From CAZXBB01 sp964638815 (GTDB taxonomy: Bacteria > Planctomycetota > Phycisphaerae > Phycisphaerales > SM1A02), in NCBI GenBank assembly GCA_964638815.1, contig CAZXBB010000459.1:1-6037 (forward strand): a stretch of 6,037 nucleotides of DNA, written 5' to 3'. Below, piece by piece: positions 1-6,021 of the stretch (within the stretch, counting starts at the first letter, position 1; each line of letters opens with the position of its first letter). A program made the translations under genes and the position numbers. Below the pieces are notes generated by a model that ran no database searches, had not been told where the DNA came from, and worked only from the letters and a program-made list of their open reading frames with translations.

Positions 1-1047
1 TATTGCCTCGTCGTGCTGCGGACGATCCGCAGCGGTGAAGAAGGCGCGTTCGTGCCGGGGCTGGCGGTGGTTGTCGCCGTGCTGCTGGCCTTCGTGGGCG
101 TCGGGTTCCTCATGTTCTTCATTCATCACATCGCCGCCTCGCTCAATGCGACGAGCATCATCGAGTCGGTGGCCACGGAGACGATCGAGGCTGTCGATCG
201 TTTGTTCCCCGCCGAGATTGGTGAAGCTGCCGTCGGGCGCGCGGGCGAGGCGCAGGCGGGCGCACTCGCGTCCCAGCCATGGGCGACCATCCCGGCCCGG
301 AAGACCGGGTACATTCAGGGAATTGACGCCGATGCCTTGTTCAAGTTGGCGAGGGAACAGGGCGTGGTCGTGCGGATGGAGAAAGAAATCGGCGAGTTCG
401 TCATTGAGGCCTGCCCGCTCGCGTCGGTGTCCGGCAAGCCGCTGGACGACGAGATGATTCGGAATCTGAACGCGGCCTGCTCCGTGGGCCGACACCGCAC
501 GGTGCACCAGGACGCGGGATACGGCATCCGGCAGATCGTGGATGTCGCGCTCAAGGCGCTGTCGCCGGGCATCAACGACACCACGACCGCGATCAATTGC
601 GTTGACTACCTTGCATCGATCCTCGCCCGACTCGCCGCCCGCCGGATCGAATCGCCATTTCGCTCCGAGGGGGGAGAGTTACGTGTCATCATCCGCGGGC
701 CGACGTTCCCGGGTCTGTTGGCCGCCGCCTTCGACCAGATTCGCCAGAACGCAGAAGGTAACGTCGCCGTCCTGGCGCGCCTCCATCAGGTTCTTGTGAT
801 CGTCGCCGGGCGGACCTCCGATGAACAGCGGCGGAACGATCTCCGCCAACACGCCGTCCTGATCGCCGAGACGGCCGAGCGCAGCGTCCCCTCAGCCCAC
901 GATCGAGCGACGATTCAGGCGGCCCAGGCGGGGTACGCCGAACAGGCGCTGCACGTGACCGCGGCGGCGGCGGCATCAGCCGGTTCCCGGGTTCAGGCTC
1001 GCCGAGCCGCGGCGGCAGGGGCTAGGCCGAACAAGGCCGAGGGATGA
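1..1047 (+). CDS. DUF2254 family membrane protein, C-terminal part (start outside window)
   Basis: This frame is open from the first base and ends at TGA 1045-1047, so the gene begins upstream and 348 residues are visible. The GTG at base 13 lies inside the protein, just before a membrane segment, and is not a likely start. One hydrophobic helix is visible at about visible residues 19-41 (VPGLAVVVAVLLAFVG, then FFIHHIA); it would be the last of the several N-terminal helices usual in DUF2254. A soluble domain follows. Its best landmark is the stretch at about residues 174-204, with YGIRQIVDVALKALSPGIND and then TTTAINCVDYL, which matches the family signature as I remember it; the usual Pro after SPGIND appears to be Thr here. 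The C-terminus is an Ala/Arg-rich, probably disordered tail. The molecular function of DUF2254 is not established. No terminator is evident after the stop. The neighbour downstream is convergent, so there is no operon partner on the right. Confidence 0.87.
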   Translation, partial: YCLVVLRTIRSGEEGAFVPGLAVVVAVLLAFVGVGFLMFFIHHIAASLNATSIIESVATETIEAVDRLFPAEIGEAAVGRAGEAQAGALASQPWATIPARKTGYIQGIDADALFKLAREQGVVVRMEKEIGEFVIEACPLASVSGKPLDDEMIRNLNAACSVGRHRTVHQDAGYGIRQIVDVALKALSPGINDTTTAINCVDYLASILARLAARRIESPFRSEGGELRVIIRGPTFPGLLAAAFDQIRQNAEGNVAVLARLHQVLVIVAGRTSDEQRRNDLRQHAVLIAETAERSVPSAHDRATIQAAQAGYAEQALHVTAAAAASAGSRVQARRAAAAGARPNKAEG

Positions 1048-1375
1048 CGAAACGACGAAACCGACCGTGTACCGTGAAGCCAGTGTGATCGGCTGCGCGA
1101 CGTCGCGGCCCAGCCGGGTCGTCGCCGCGCACCGGCAGATCACGCTGGACTGGCTCGCCGTTCGCGCCTCCATGTGCGACCGTTTCGTCGCGCAGCTCGT
1201 CGCCACCGAGGCCGCGGTGGGCGACGAGAGCGCCGCGCGACAGAGGACAGCCCTTCTGGACAGCGCTTCTGGACAGCCCTTCTGGATGGATCGCGCTTCG
1301 GGCGGAGCCGAGGGCGAATGAGCCAGGTGCCGCCGCGTGTCAGTCGGCGCCGACGTCGACCGGCTCGACCTCGTC
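1048..1375. other. Convergent intergenic region with no credible gene
   Basis: This 328-bp gap separates the 3' ends of the DUF2254 gene and the dockerin-protein gene. Short open frames cross it on both strands, for example GTG 1067 to 1321 on the plus strand. None has a good ribosome binding site, a recognisable domain or a convincing protein composition. It contains a 13-bp tandem repeat (separate entry). Just beyond the dockerin-gene stop are a 5-bp-stem hairpin (GTCGA/TCGAC around a 5-base loop, 1355-1369) and a 12-bp perfect palindrome, GTCGGCGCCGAC, at 1343-1354. These dyads could help end transcription from the right, but neither is followed by a T-run, so an intrinsic terminator cannot be claimed. 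Confidence 0.6.
1245..1283. repeat. Three tandem copies of a 13-bp unit (GGACAGCCCTTCT)
   Basis: Units lie at 1245-1257, 1258-1270 and 1271-1283. Copies 1 and 3 are identical, and copy 2 differs at one base (GGACAGCGCTTCT). The following bases, GGATGGATCGCGCTTC, look like a decayed fourth copy. The unit length is not a multiple of three, which fits non-coding DNA. No known element or protein-binding site was recognised. Confidence 0.9.
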
Positions 1376-4315
1376 TCAGGTCCACGCCGACAGGACGATG
1401 AGCAGGTCCGCGAAGTCGACGTCGCGATCGCCGTCGAGATCTGCCGGGCACGGCTTGCTCTCCGGGCAGTCGCCCCACGCCGACAGGACCGCGAGCAGGT
1501 CGCCGAAACCGACGACGCCGTCGCCGTCGACGTCGCCGGGCACGGGCGGCTCGACGAGTGTCAGCACCACCGTGGTGGCGGTGTAGCTCGCGTCGTACGC
1601 GCCGGCGCCGTCGATCACGTCGAATGCGCCCGCGATCGTGCCGTTCGCGACGGTGAGCACGGTGAACGTCTCGCCGCCGACAGGCGCGTACCCGGGAAGC
1701 ACGCGCACGTGCAGCGTGCCGGCGAGCGTGACGTCGCCGTCAACCTGCACCTGGTCGTGCTCGTCCACCGGCGCGCCGCCCGCGAGATCGACGTCGATGA
1801 CGCCGCTCCCGGCCTGGACGAGATCGCCGGTGAGGACGAACGCGCCCGTGGCGTCGGGGCCGCCGGGGCGCAGCGTGCCCTCGTTGACGAGCGTCGGGAT
1901 CGCGAAGCCGCCGGGATCGCCGGGGCCGGCGAGGGGGGGTCGCTGCTCGAGCACGCCCAGGGCGCCGTTGGTCACCGAGCCGTTGGTGCGGAGCGTGCCG
2001 CCGCCGAACACACGAATCGCGCGGTCGTTGAGCCGGAGGTCCGGCAGGCTGCGGTCCCCGTCTCCGACCACCTCGACCGTGGCGAAGTTCTCGACGATGG
2101 AGTCGATGGCCGGGAACGACGCACCGCCCTCGAGGACGACGTGCGTAGGCGTGGACAGGCGCGTCACGTGAGCGCCCGGGATGTTCAGCGTGGCGTCTCG
2201 CGCCACCCCCCACCGGCCGCCGGTGAGCGTGCCGTCGACGAGCTCGTCGATGGGGCCGGTGAGGTCGAGCGTCCCGCTCGCGACCGTCACGCGACCGTCG
2301 CGCGCGATGAACCGTGCGGAGATCGCGAACGCCGCGGTGCCTTCCTTGATCAGCACGCCGCCCGTGTTGTCGACGACGCCCCCGTTCGGTCCGGAGAAGG
2401 TGCCCGAGAACAGCAGGAGGGTCCTCTCGTTGACCAGCGCGCCGCCGTCGATCGTGAGAGAGCCGCCGCTGATCGTGCCGAGCGTGTTCAGGAGCGTCCC
2501 GCGCAGCGTGCGGCTGCCGGACGTGGGAAGGTCGATCGAGCCCCAGTTGGTGAACCTCTCCATCGTGATCGTGCCCCCGCGCCAGTTCATGTCACCGAGG
2601 TTCAGCACGCTGCCCGCGCCCGCGATCGTGCCGTCGATGAACTCGAACTCCCGCTCGTCCAAACTCGGGGCCATCACGACGTGGACGCTCGTGTCCACGG
2701 CGACGTCGACCACGGTCGCGGCGCCCGCGATCCGGAACGTCCCGTCGCCGGAGATCTCGACCAGGCCGCCCCCCGGGCCGCCGCCGATCGGGGCGAACGT
2801 CATCGTGCCACCCTCGATCGAAACCTCGCCGTCCGGAAGGATGCTCCACACGCCGCCGGCGACCGTCCCCCCGCCGCTGAGAAAGAGCTTGCCCGTCTCC
2901 GCGATGATCCCGCCGGAGATCGTCTGCTCGTAGGGCACGCCGATGGACGCCGCTGCCGTCGGCGACGCGCCCTGGCGCCGGAGCATCAGGATCGTGCGGA
3001 ACAGGTTGTCGCCGCCGCCGTCGACGACGTTGCCGGCAATCATGCGGTACTCGCCGCCCGCAATGATCCGACCTCCGTCGCCGAGCACGACGTCGTTGTG
3101 CTGCTCGGTCGTCCCGAAGCTCGTCAGCGTGGTCTCGAGCCGGCGGTTGCCGCAGCCAGAGCCGCCCACGTCGTCGATGAGGAGCGTGCCGGCGGTCTGG
3201 TTCGTCACGCCCGTCGCTCCGGTGAACGTGCCGCGCGACCAGCGCATCGCGCCGCGGTTGACGAGCTCTCCGTCGCACTGCACGACCGCGCAGTTCTCGA
3301 TCCAAAGCCCGACGACGGCGGGGTTGCCCTCGATCGTCTCGAGCGTCGCGTTGAGCGATCCGCCGGCGTCGATGAACGTCGTTTCCTGCTCGAGCTTCAG
3401 GTTGCCCTGGCCCGTCGCGTCCACGGCGCCGGCGACGTGCACGCCGCGGGCCTCGCCGTCCACCTCGAAGCCGGCGAGGACGATCGTGCCCCCGTCCATC
3501 ACCTCGTAGCGCCCGCCGCCGTGCGCGCCCCCCGCGGCGACGACGAGCACGCGCCCCACCGCTCGGATCGTTCCGTCGCTCTCGACGGGAATCACCGTGT
3601 AGAGGTCGTTGCCGGCGCCGACGCACTCGAGCGTCCCGTGGTTGTCGAAGCGCCCGTTGCGATGCGGGGCCGTCGAGCCGCCGAGGTTGTCGCCGGCCAT
3701 TGTCCAGGTGCCGTTGTTCTCGATCGTCGCGGCGCTCTCGAGGTTGAACGCCGACGTCGAGTTGATCCGACCGTCGTTCACGAGCCTCGTCCCGTCCAGG
3801 CTCTTCTCGGTCGTGGACGGGCTGATGTTCAGCATGGCGCCGGGCGCGACCACGAACCGGCCGGCGCCCGTCAGGATGCCGCGCGACCACGAGTTCACCA
3901 TGCCGTTCATGACGAACGGCCCGGCGGTGCTGATCGTGGACGAGAACGTCGCCCCGTCTCCGAAGCCCACGCCCTCGACGCTCGCGGACGTGCCGACCGA
4001 CAGGTTGGAGCGGATGGTCAGGAATCCGCCGTCCGTCACCTCGAGTACGCTCACCGACTTGTCGCAGCCCCGCGCGAGGACGGCGGCAACCGCGATGTGC
4101 GCCGTGTCCGTCGGGCCCGGCTGTCCGGACGGCGACCAGTTCGCGTTCGCACAGTCGGAGCAGACCCAGTCGTGGGGGGTCTGGTCGCACGCGCCGACCC
4201 AGTTGTAGGTCTGCGGCCCCGAAGCGGCGGCCGGCGCCGCGAGCGTGGGCGCGAGTGCGAGTGCGAGTGCAATCGCAAGACGCTCGCTCGAATTCCGCCA
4301 GGCGCGGTGTGGCAT
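1376..4315 (-). CDS. Secreted autotransporter-type repeat protein with C-terminal dockerin type I domain
   Basis: This 979-residue protein is probably exported. Starting at ATG 4315 gives a classic signal peptide: basic MPHRAWRNSSERL, hydrophobic AIALALALAPTLA, then a cleavage-like AAPAAASG near residue 32. A longer open frame back to 4468 only adds 51 Arg-rich residues and is rejected. The mature N-terminus has Cys43, Cys52, Cys55 and Cys84. The body to about residue 825 is Gly/Thr/Asn-rich with irregular beta-helix-like repeats. Three of them share a W-S/R-R/G-G-x-x-T pattern at Trp143, Trp359 and Trp578. Residues 825-926 resemble the autotransporter-associated module (TGDLVQAGSGVIDVDLAG, later LAGTLHVRVLPGYAP). 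Residues 927-979 hold two dockerin loops, DVDGDGVVGFGD and DLDGDRDVDFAD, each with all the acidic Ca2+-ligand positions. No catalytic domain is visible. Likely roles are surface attachment or structure, by inference. The gene is 194 bp downstream of the next gene on its strand and probably has its own promoter. The start lacks a clear Shine-Dalgarno sequence. Confidence 0.88.
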   Translation of the reverse strand: MPHRAWRNSSERLAIALALALAPTLAAPAAASGPQTYNWVGACDQTPHDWVCSDCANANWSPSGQPGPTDTAHIAVAAVLARGCDKSVSVLEVTDGGFLTIRSNLSVGTSASVEGVGFGDGATFSSTISTAGPFVMNGMVNSWSRGILTGAGRFVVAPGAMLNISPSTTEKSLDGTRLVNDGRINSTSAFNLESAATIENNGTWTMAGDNLGGSTAPHRNGRFDNHGTLECVGAGNDLYTVIPVESDGTIRAVGRVLVVAAGGAHGGGRYEVMDGGTIVLAGFEVDGEARGVHVAGAVDATGQGNLKLEQETTFIDAGGSLNATLETIEGNPAVVGLWIENCAVVQCDGELVNRGAMRWSRGTFTGATGVTNQTAGTLLIDDVGGSGCGNRRLETTLTSFGTTEQHNDVVLGDGGRIIAGGEYRMIAGNVVDGGGDNLFRTILMLRRQGASPTAAASIGVPYEQTISGGIIAETGKLFLSGGGTVAGGVWSILPDGEVSIEGGTMTFAPIGGGPGGGLVEISGDGTFRIAGAATVVDVAVDTSVHVVMAPSLDEREFEFIDGTIAGAGSVLNLGDMNWRGGTITMERFTNWGSIDLPTSGSRTLRGTLLNTLGTISGGSLTIDGGALVNERTLLLFSGTFSGPNGGVVDNTGGVLIKEGTAAFAISARFIARDGRVTVASGTLDLTGPIDELVDGTLTGGRWGVARDATLNIPGAHVTRLSTPTHVVLEGGASFPAIDSIVENFATVEVVGDGDRSLPDLRLNDRAIRVFGGGTLRTNGSVTNGALGVLEQRPPLAGPGDPGGFAIPTLVNEGTLRPGGPDATGAFVLTGDLVQAGSGVIDVDLAGGAPVDEHDQVQVDGDVTLAGTLHVRVLPGYAPVGGETFTVLTVANGTIAGAFDVIDGAGAYDASYTATTVVLTLVEPPVPGDVDGDGVVGFGDLLAVLSAWGDCPESKPCPADLDGDRDVDFADLLIVLSAWT
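1379..1537 (-). other. Dockerin type I / paired EF-hand domain coding segment
   Basis: This segment encodes residues 927-979 of the large secreted protein. Two 12-residue Ca2+-loop motifs (D-x-D-x-D...D) are each followed by a DLL-x-VLSAW helix, with a short linker carrying two cysteines (CPESKPC) between them. The arrangement is typical of the short C-terminal dockerin-like module of planctomycete secreted proteins. No cohesin partner is encoded in the window. Confidence 0.85.
4251..4268. repeat. Hexanucleotide tandem repeat (GCGAGT x3) in the signal-peptide code
   Basis: Three perfect copies of GCGAGT on the plus strand (ACTCGC on the coding strand) encode the alternating Ala-Leu run in the hydrophobic core of the dockerin protein's signal peptide. 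The six-base unit preserves the reading frame, so gain or loss of a unit would change the hydrophobic core by two residues. Confidence 0.85.
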
Positions 4316-4358
4316 GGTGCGGGACCCGTCCGTTCGACGCGCACGCGCCGTGCCGTCG

Positions 4359-4387
4359 AGCCTAGCAGACCGACCCGGCGCCGACAA
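4359..4387 (-). promoter_or_regulatory. Candidate promoter for the dockerin-protein gene
   Basis: Read on the minus strand, a -35-like TTGTCG (4387-4382) is separated by exactly 17 bases from a -10-like TAGGCT (4364-4359), with TGC directly before the -10 as in an extended -10. Transcription would start near 4352, giving a leader of about 37 bases before ATG 4315. The -35 matches consensus at 4 of 6 positions and the -10 at 3 of 6. Position and spacing are right, but this was judged by eye only. Confidence 0.4.
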
Positions 4388-4509
4388 CGACAATCCCGAT
4401 TGCTCAAGCGGTCGCGGACGCGCCCGGCGCGGACGCGGGCACGCCGAGATGGTGCAGACGTCGATCACGAAGGGAAGTCAGCACAGACAATTCAGGTTGT
4501 CAAGGCGAT

Positions 4510-5196
4510 TCACCGGCCTCGAGGTCGATCCGGCCACCTGCCCGACGGCCGCTGCGAATCTCGAGTGCTGCCGGAGTCGGCGGACCGGCCGCGCGATGCG
4601 GGCCGGCCGGGCTCACGGCCGTTGTCCGCGACGTTTCCGAGTCCGCTCGCGACCTTCGAGACGACGGCGCCGGCACTCGCGACAGCGGACGCGGCCCGAA
4701 TGAGCCTGATCGTCCGGCGGGCGCCGAGTACGGACAACGCCGCGAAGACGCCGCTTGCGAGGATCTGCGGGTTGGATGCGAGCGACTGAGCGAGCTGCCG
4801 GAGCGGTTCACGGTCGCTTGCCGCATCAGGTTCCGGCGGAGTTTCTCCGGGCGACAGGAGTTCGGTCAGGCGCTCCTGTGCCGCCCGGGCCTGCATCGCC
4901 GACCTCTCGGCGGCCGCCGAAAGCCGGCGGTGGGTCACCCACGCGACGATGACGATGGGCACGAGCACGCCCAGGGACACCGACACCAGCGCGACGGGGA
5001 GCCCGACGGAGGGTGTGGCCAGCAGAACCACGGCGGCCAGCACGCCACAGATGGCGACTCCGCCGACGCACCCGATGAGCACGGATACCGCGACCATCGG
5101 GGCGAGTTGGCGGAGCCGCTTCTCTGCGGCTGATGCTCGAAGCGTGATGAGATCGACGCCGCTTCCTGCAAAATCGCGCAGCCATGCCAGCATCAC
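4510..5196 (-). CDS. YqjE-like (holin superfamily III-like) two-helix membrane protein
   Basis: This is a predicted inner-membrane protein of 228 residues. Two strong hydrophobic segments lie at about residues 33-60 and 63-87, joined by a very tight turn (TPSV). An amphipathic N-terminal helix precedes them. A charged helical region (about 90-112, Ala/Arg/Glu-rich) and a moderately hydrophobic segment near 143-183 follow. The last 35 or so residues are Arg/Ser/Pro/Gly-rich and probably disordered. The paired-helix core directly downstream of a DUF883 gene parallels E. coli YqjE after YqjD, which supports the family call; residue-level similarity could not be tested here, and the C-terminal extension makes it longer than YqjE. 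GTG 5196 is preferred because GAAGG (5210-5206) sits 9 bases upstream; ATG 5193 is an alternative start. The gene begins 6 bp after the DUF883 gene, and its ribosome binding site abuts that gene's stop codon, implying coupled translation. The exact function is unknown. Confidence 0.72.
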   Translation of the reverse strand: MMLAWLRDFAGSGVDLITLRASAAEKRLRQLAPMVAVSVLIGCVGGVAICGVLAAVVLLATPSVGLPVALVSVSLGVLVPIVIVAWVTHRRLSAAAERSAMQARAAQERLTELLSPGETPPEPDAASDREPLRQLAQSLASNPQILASGVFAALSVLGARRTIRLIRAASAVASAGAVVSKVASGLGNVADNGREPGRPASRGRSADSGSTRDSQRPSGRWPDRPRGR

Positions 5197-5202
5197 GTCC
5201 GG

Positions 5203-5544
5203 TTACCTTCGAGGCAGCACGCGAGCGAGCAGAGCGCCCACTCCGGCCGCGATGAGGACGGAGGTCGTCGGATGCGCGGACACGTACCCACACATCTTCT
5301 CGTGCGTCTCCTGCATCGTGTGACCCGCCTTCTTGCCTGTCTCGGCCAGGTGACTCGCGCCCGCTTTCACCGCGTCGATCCCGGTGCGCGTGGCGTCCGA
5401 TGCGTACTCGGCCACGTCGTGCCGGAGTTGGGCAACATCCTCCTTCACATCCTGGACCGAGGCGTGCGGCCGATCGTCCGAGTCACGCTTGCGTTCGTGG
5501 GCTCGCTGCCCGGCGGGGAGGATTCCGGTCGATGTCGAAGTCAT
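5203..5544 (-). CDS. DUF883 family (YqjD/ElaB-like) tail-anchored protein
   Basis: This 113-residue protein has the DUF883 layout. A charged N-terminus is followed by a long amphipathic, coiled-coil-prone helix at about residues 30-85 (VQDVKEDVAQLRHDVAEY onward). The C-terminal motif is YVSAHPTTSVLIAAGVGALL followed by ARVLPRR, a single membrane anchor with a basic end. E. coli members YqjD and ElaB are inner-membrane proteins linked to ribosome binding in stationary phase; a similar role here is inferred. ATG 5544 is chosen because AGGAGA lies 7 bases upstream and the length fits the family. The frame is open further, to ATG 5709, but that extension overlaps the upstream gene and is not DUF883-like. 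The YqjE-like gene follows after 6 bp. The preceding gene ends 116 bp upstream, and no convincing promoter was seen in between. Confidence 0.88.
   Translation of the reverse strand: MTSTSTGILPAGQRAHERKRDSDDRPHASVQDVKEDVAQLRHDVAEYASDATRTGIDAVKAGASHLAETGKKAGHTMQETHEKMCGYVSAHPTTSVLIAAGVGALLARVLPRR
5206..5210 (-). promoter_or_regulatory. Ribosome binding site deciding the YqjE-like start
   Basis: GAAGG on the minus strand is 9 bases before GTG 5196 and 12 before ATG 5193, favouring GTG. It lies within the last codons of the DUF883 gene, directly before that gene's TAA stop (5205-5203), so ribosomes finishing DUF883 could re-initiate here. Confidence 0.55.
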
Positions 5545-5551
5545 TGCTATG

Positions 5552-5557
5552 TCTCCT
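5552..5557 (-). promoter_or_regulatory. Ribosome binding site deciding the DUF883 start
   Basis: AGGAGA on the minus strand, 7 bases before ATG 5544, is the strongest Shine-Dalgarno sequence in the window. It fixes the start at 5544 rather than at the farther ATG at 5709. Confidence 0.75.
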
Positions 5558-5660
5558 GCTTCAGCTCGGCGAGCGGTCCAGGTCACACGGGGCGGTGACG
5601 ACGATGGACCACTCATGCCCATATCTTCGCCGCGACCATGAACGTGGACTGAGTTCGCGA

Positions 5661-6005
5661 TTAAGTTGCGCTCATGCGCCGCAGAACAGGGAACGTCTCG
5701 CCAAGCCACGCCTGCCAGGCCGGTTCCTCACGCGCGGCGACCGATCCAGCGGTGCTCCCGTACAGGTGCACCCTGATGGAGAGGAGCACCTGCTCGCCCA
5801 TGGCCGATGACTCCATGCCGGGGCCGAAGTTCGACGTGATCCTGACCGGCACGCCGTTGACGTCGTTCTCGCTCGTGGTCGGGACGAACCACGACGAAAT
5901 CCCGGACGAAGTGGCGATCGCCCGCCAGACCTGCTCGGGCGTCCCGGGGACTTCAACCTCGACGTGCACCGACCGCCGGCCGGAGCTGTCCTTGTTCACG
6001 GGCAT
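5661..6005 (-). CDS. SRPBCC/AHSA1-type protein, apparently shortened
   Basis: The first 65 or so of 114 residues match the N-terminal half of an SRPBCC (START-like, AHSA1-type) ligand-binding domain. A beta strand RSVHVEVEVPG is followed by the helix TPEQVWRAIATSSGISSWFV, then a second beta segment ending SNFGPGM. The usual helix-grip fold needs about 130-160 residues: further strands and a long C-terminal helix. Here residues 66-114 (SSAMGEQVLLSIRVHLYGST through WQAWLGETFPVLRRMSAT) do not read like the missing strands. The tail may be a remnant of the C-terminal helix, which would imply an internal deletion, or it may be unrelated sequence. Neither other minus-strand frame resumes a recognisable domain, so a simple frameshift is not supported. 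The start at ATG 6005 is backed by GGAAGGA 9 bases upstream. Whether the product is a working protein or a decaying gene is open. It probably heads or belongs to the operon running leftwards. Confidence 0.7.
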   Translation of the reverse strand: MPVNKDSSGRRSVHVEVEVPGTPEQVWRAIATSSGISSWFVPTTSENDVNGVPVRITSNFGPGMESSAMGEQVLLSIRVHLYGSTAGSVAAREEPAWQAWLGETFPVLRRMSAT

Positions 6006-6014
6006 GATGACTGG

Positions 6015-6021
6015 TCCTTCC
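6015..6021 (-). promoter_or_regulatory. Ribosome binding site of the SRPBCC-type gene
   Basis: GGAAGGA on the minus strand is 9 bases before ATG 6005, with another purine-rich GGAGG just upstream of it at 6026-6022. It supports the chosen start. Any promoter lies beyond the window edge. Confidence 0.6.

Noticed and set aside
1067..1321. Possible 84-residue gene in the convergent gap
   Set aside because: It has a GTG start with no clear ribosome binding site and no recognisable domain. It runs through the 13-bp repeat array, whose unit shifts frame each copy, so the protein shows no coding-type repetition.
1379..1537. Dockerin as sign of a cellulosome
   Set aside because: No cohesin, scaffoldin or glycoside hydrolase is present. 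In planctomycete-like secreted proteins this short module occurs widely without cellulosomes.
2592..4190. Arg-rich 532-residue minus-strand frame
   Set aside because: It is an out-of-frame shadow inside the dockerin gene, dominated by Arg, Gly, Asp and Ala with no structure of its own.
4316..4468. Upstream extension of the dockerin protein to a start at 4468
   Set aside because: The 51 extra residues are Arg/Pro-rich and would bury the signal peptide inside the protein. ATG 4315 gives a textbook export signal.
1337..4789. Plus-strand protein of 1150 residues
   Set aside because: It is antisense and in codon register to a gene with a signal peptide, repeats and a dockerin domain. The product has no hydrophobic or domain structure, and its Arg/Asp/His/Val-rich composition is typical of a high-GC shadow frame.
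5545..5660. Promoter for the DUF883 gene
   Set aside because: An AT-richer GAAGATAT segment was considered as a -10, but no acceptable -35 lies at proper spacing. The gap is left unannotated.
5545..5709. Longer DUF883 protein starting at 5709
   Set aside because: The extension overlaps the end of the SRPBCC-type gene and shows no family similarity. AGGAGA 7 bases before ATG 5544 decides the start.
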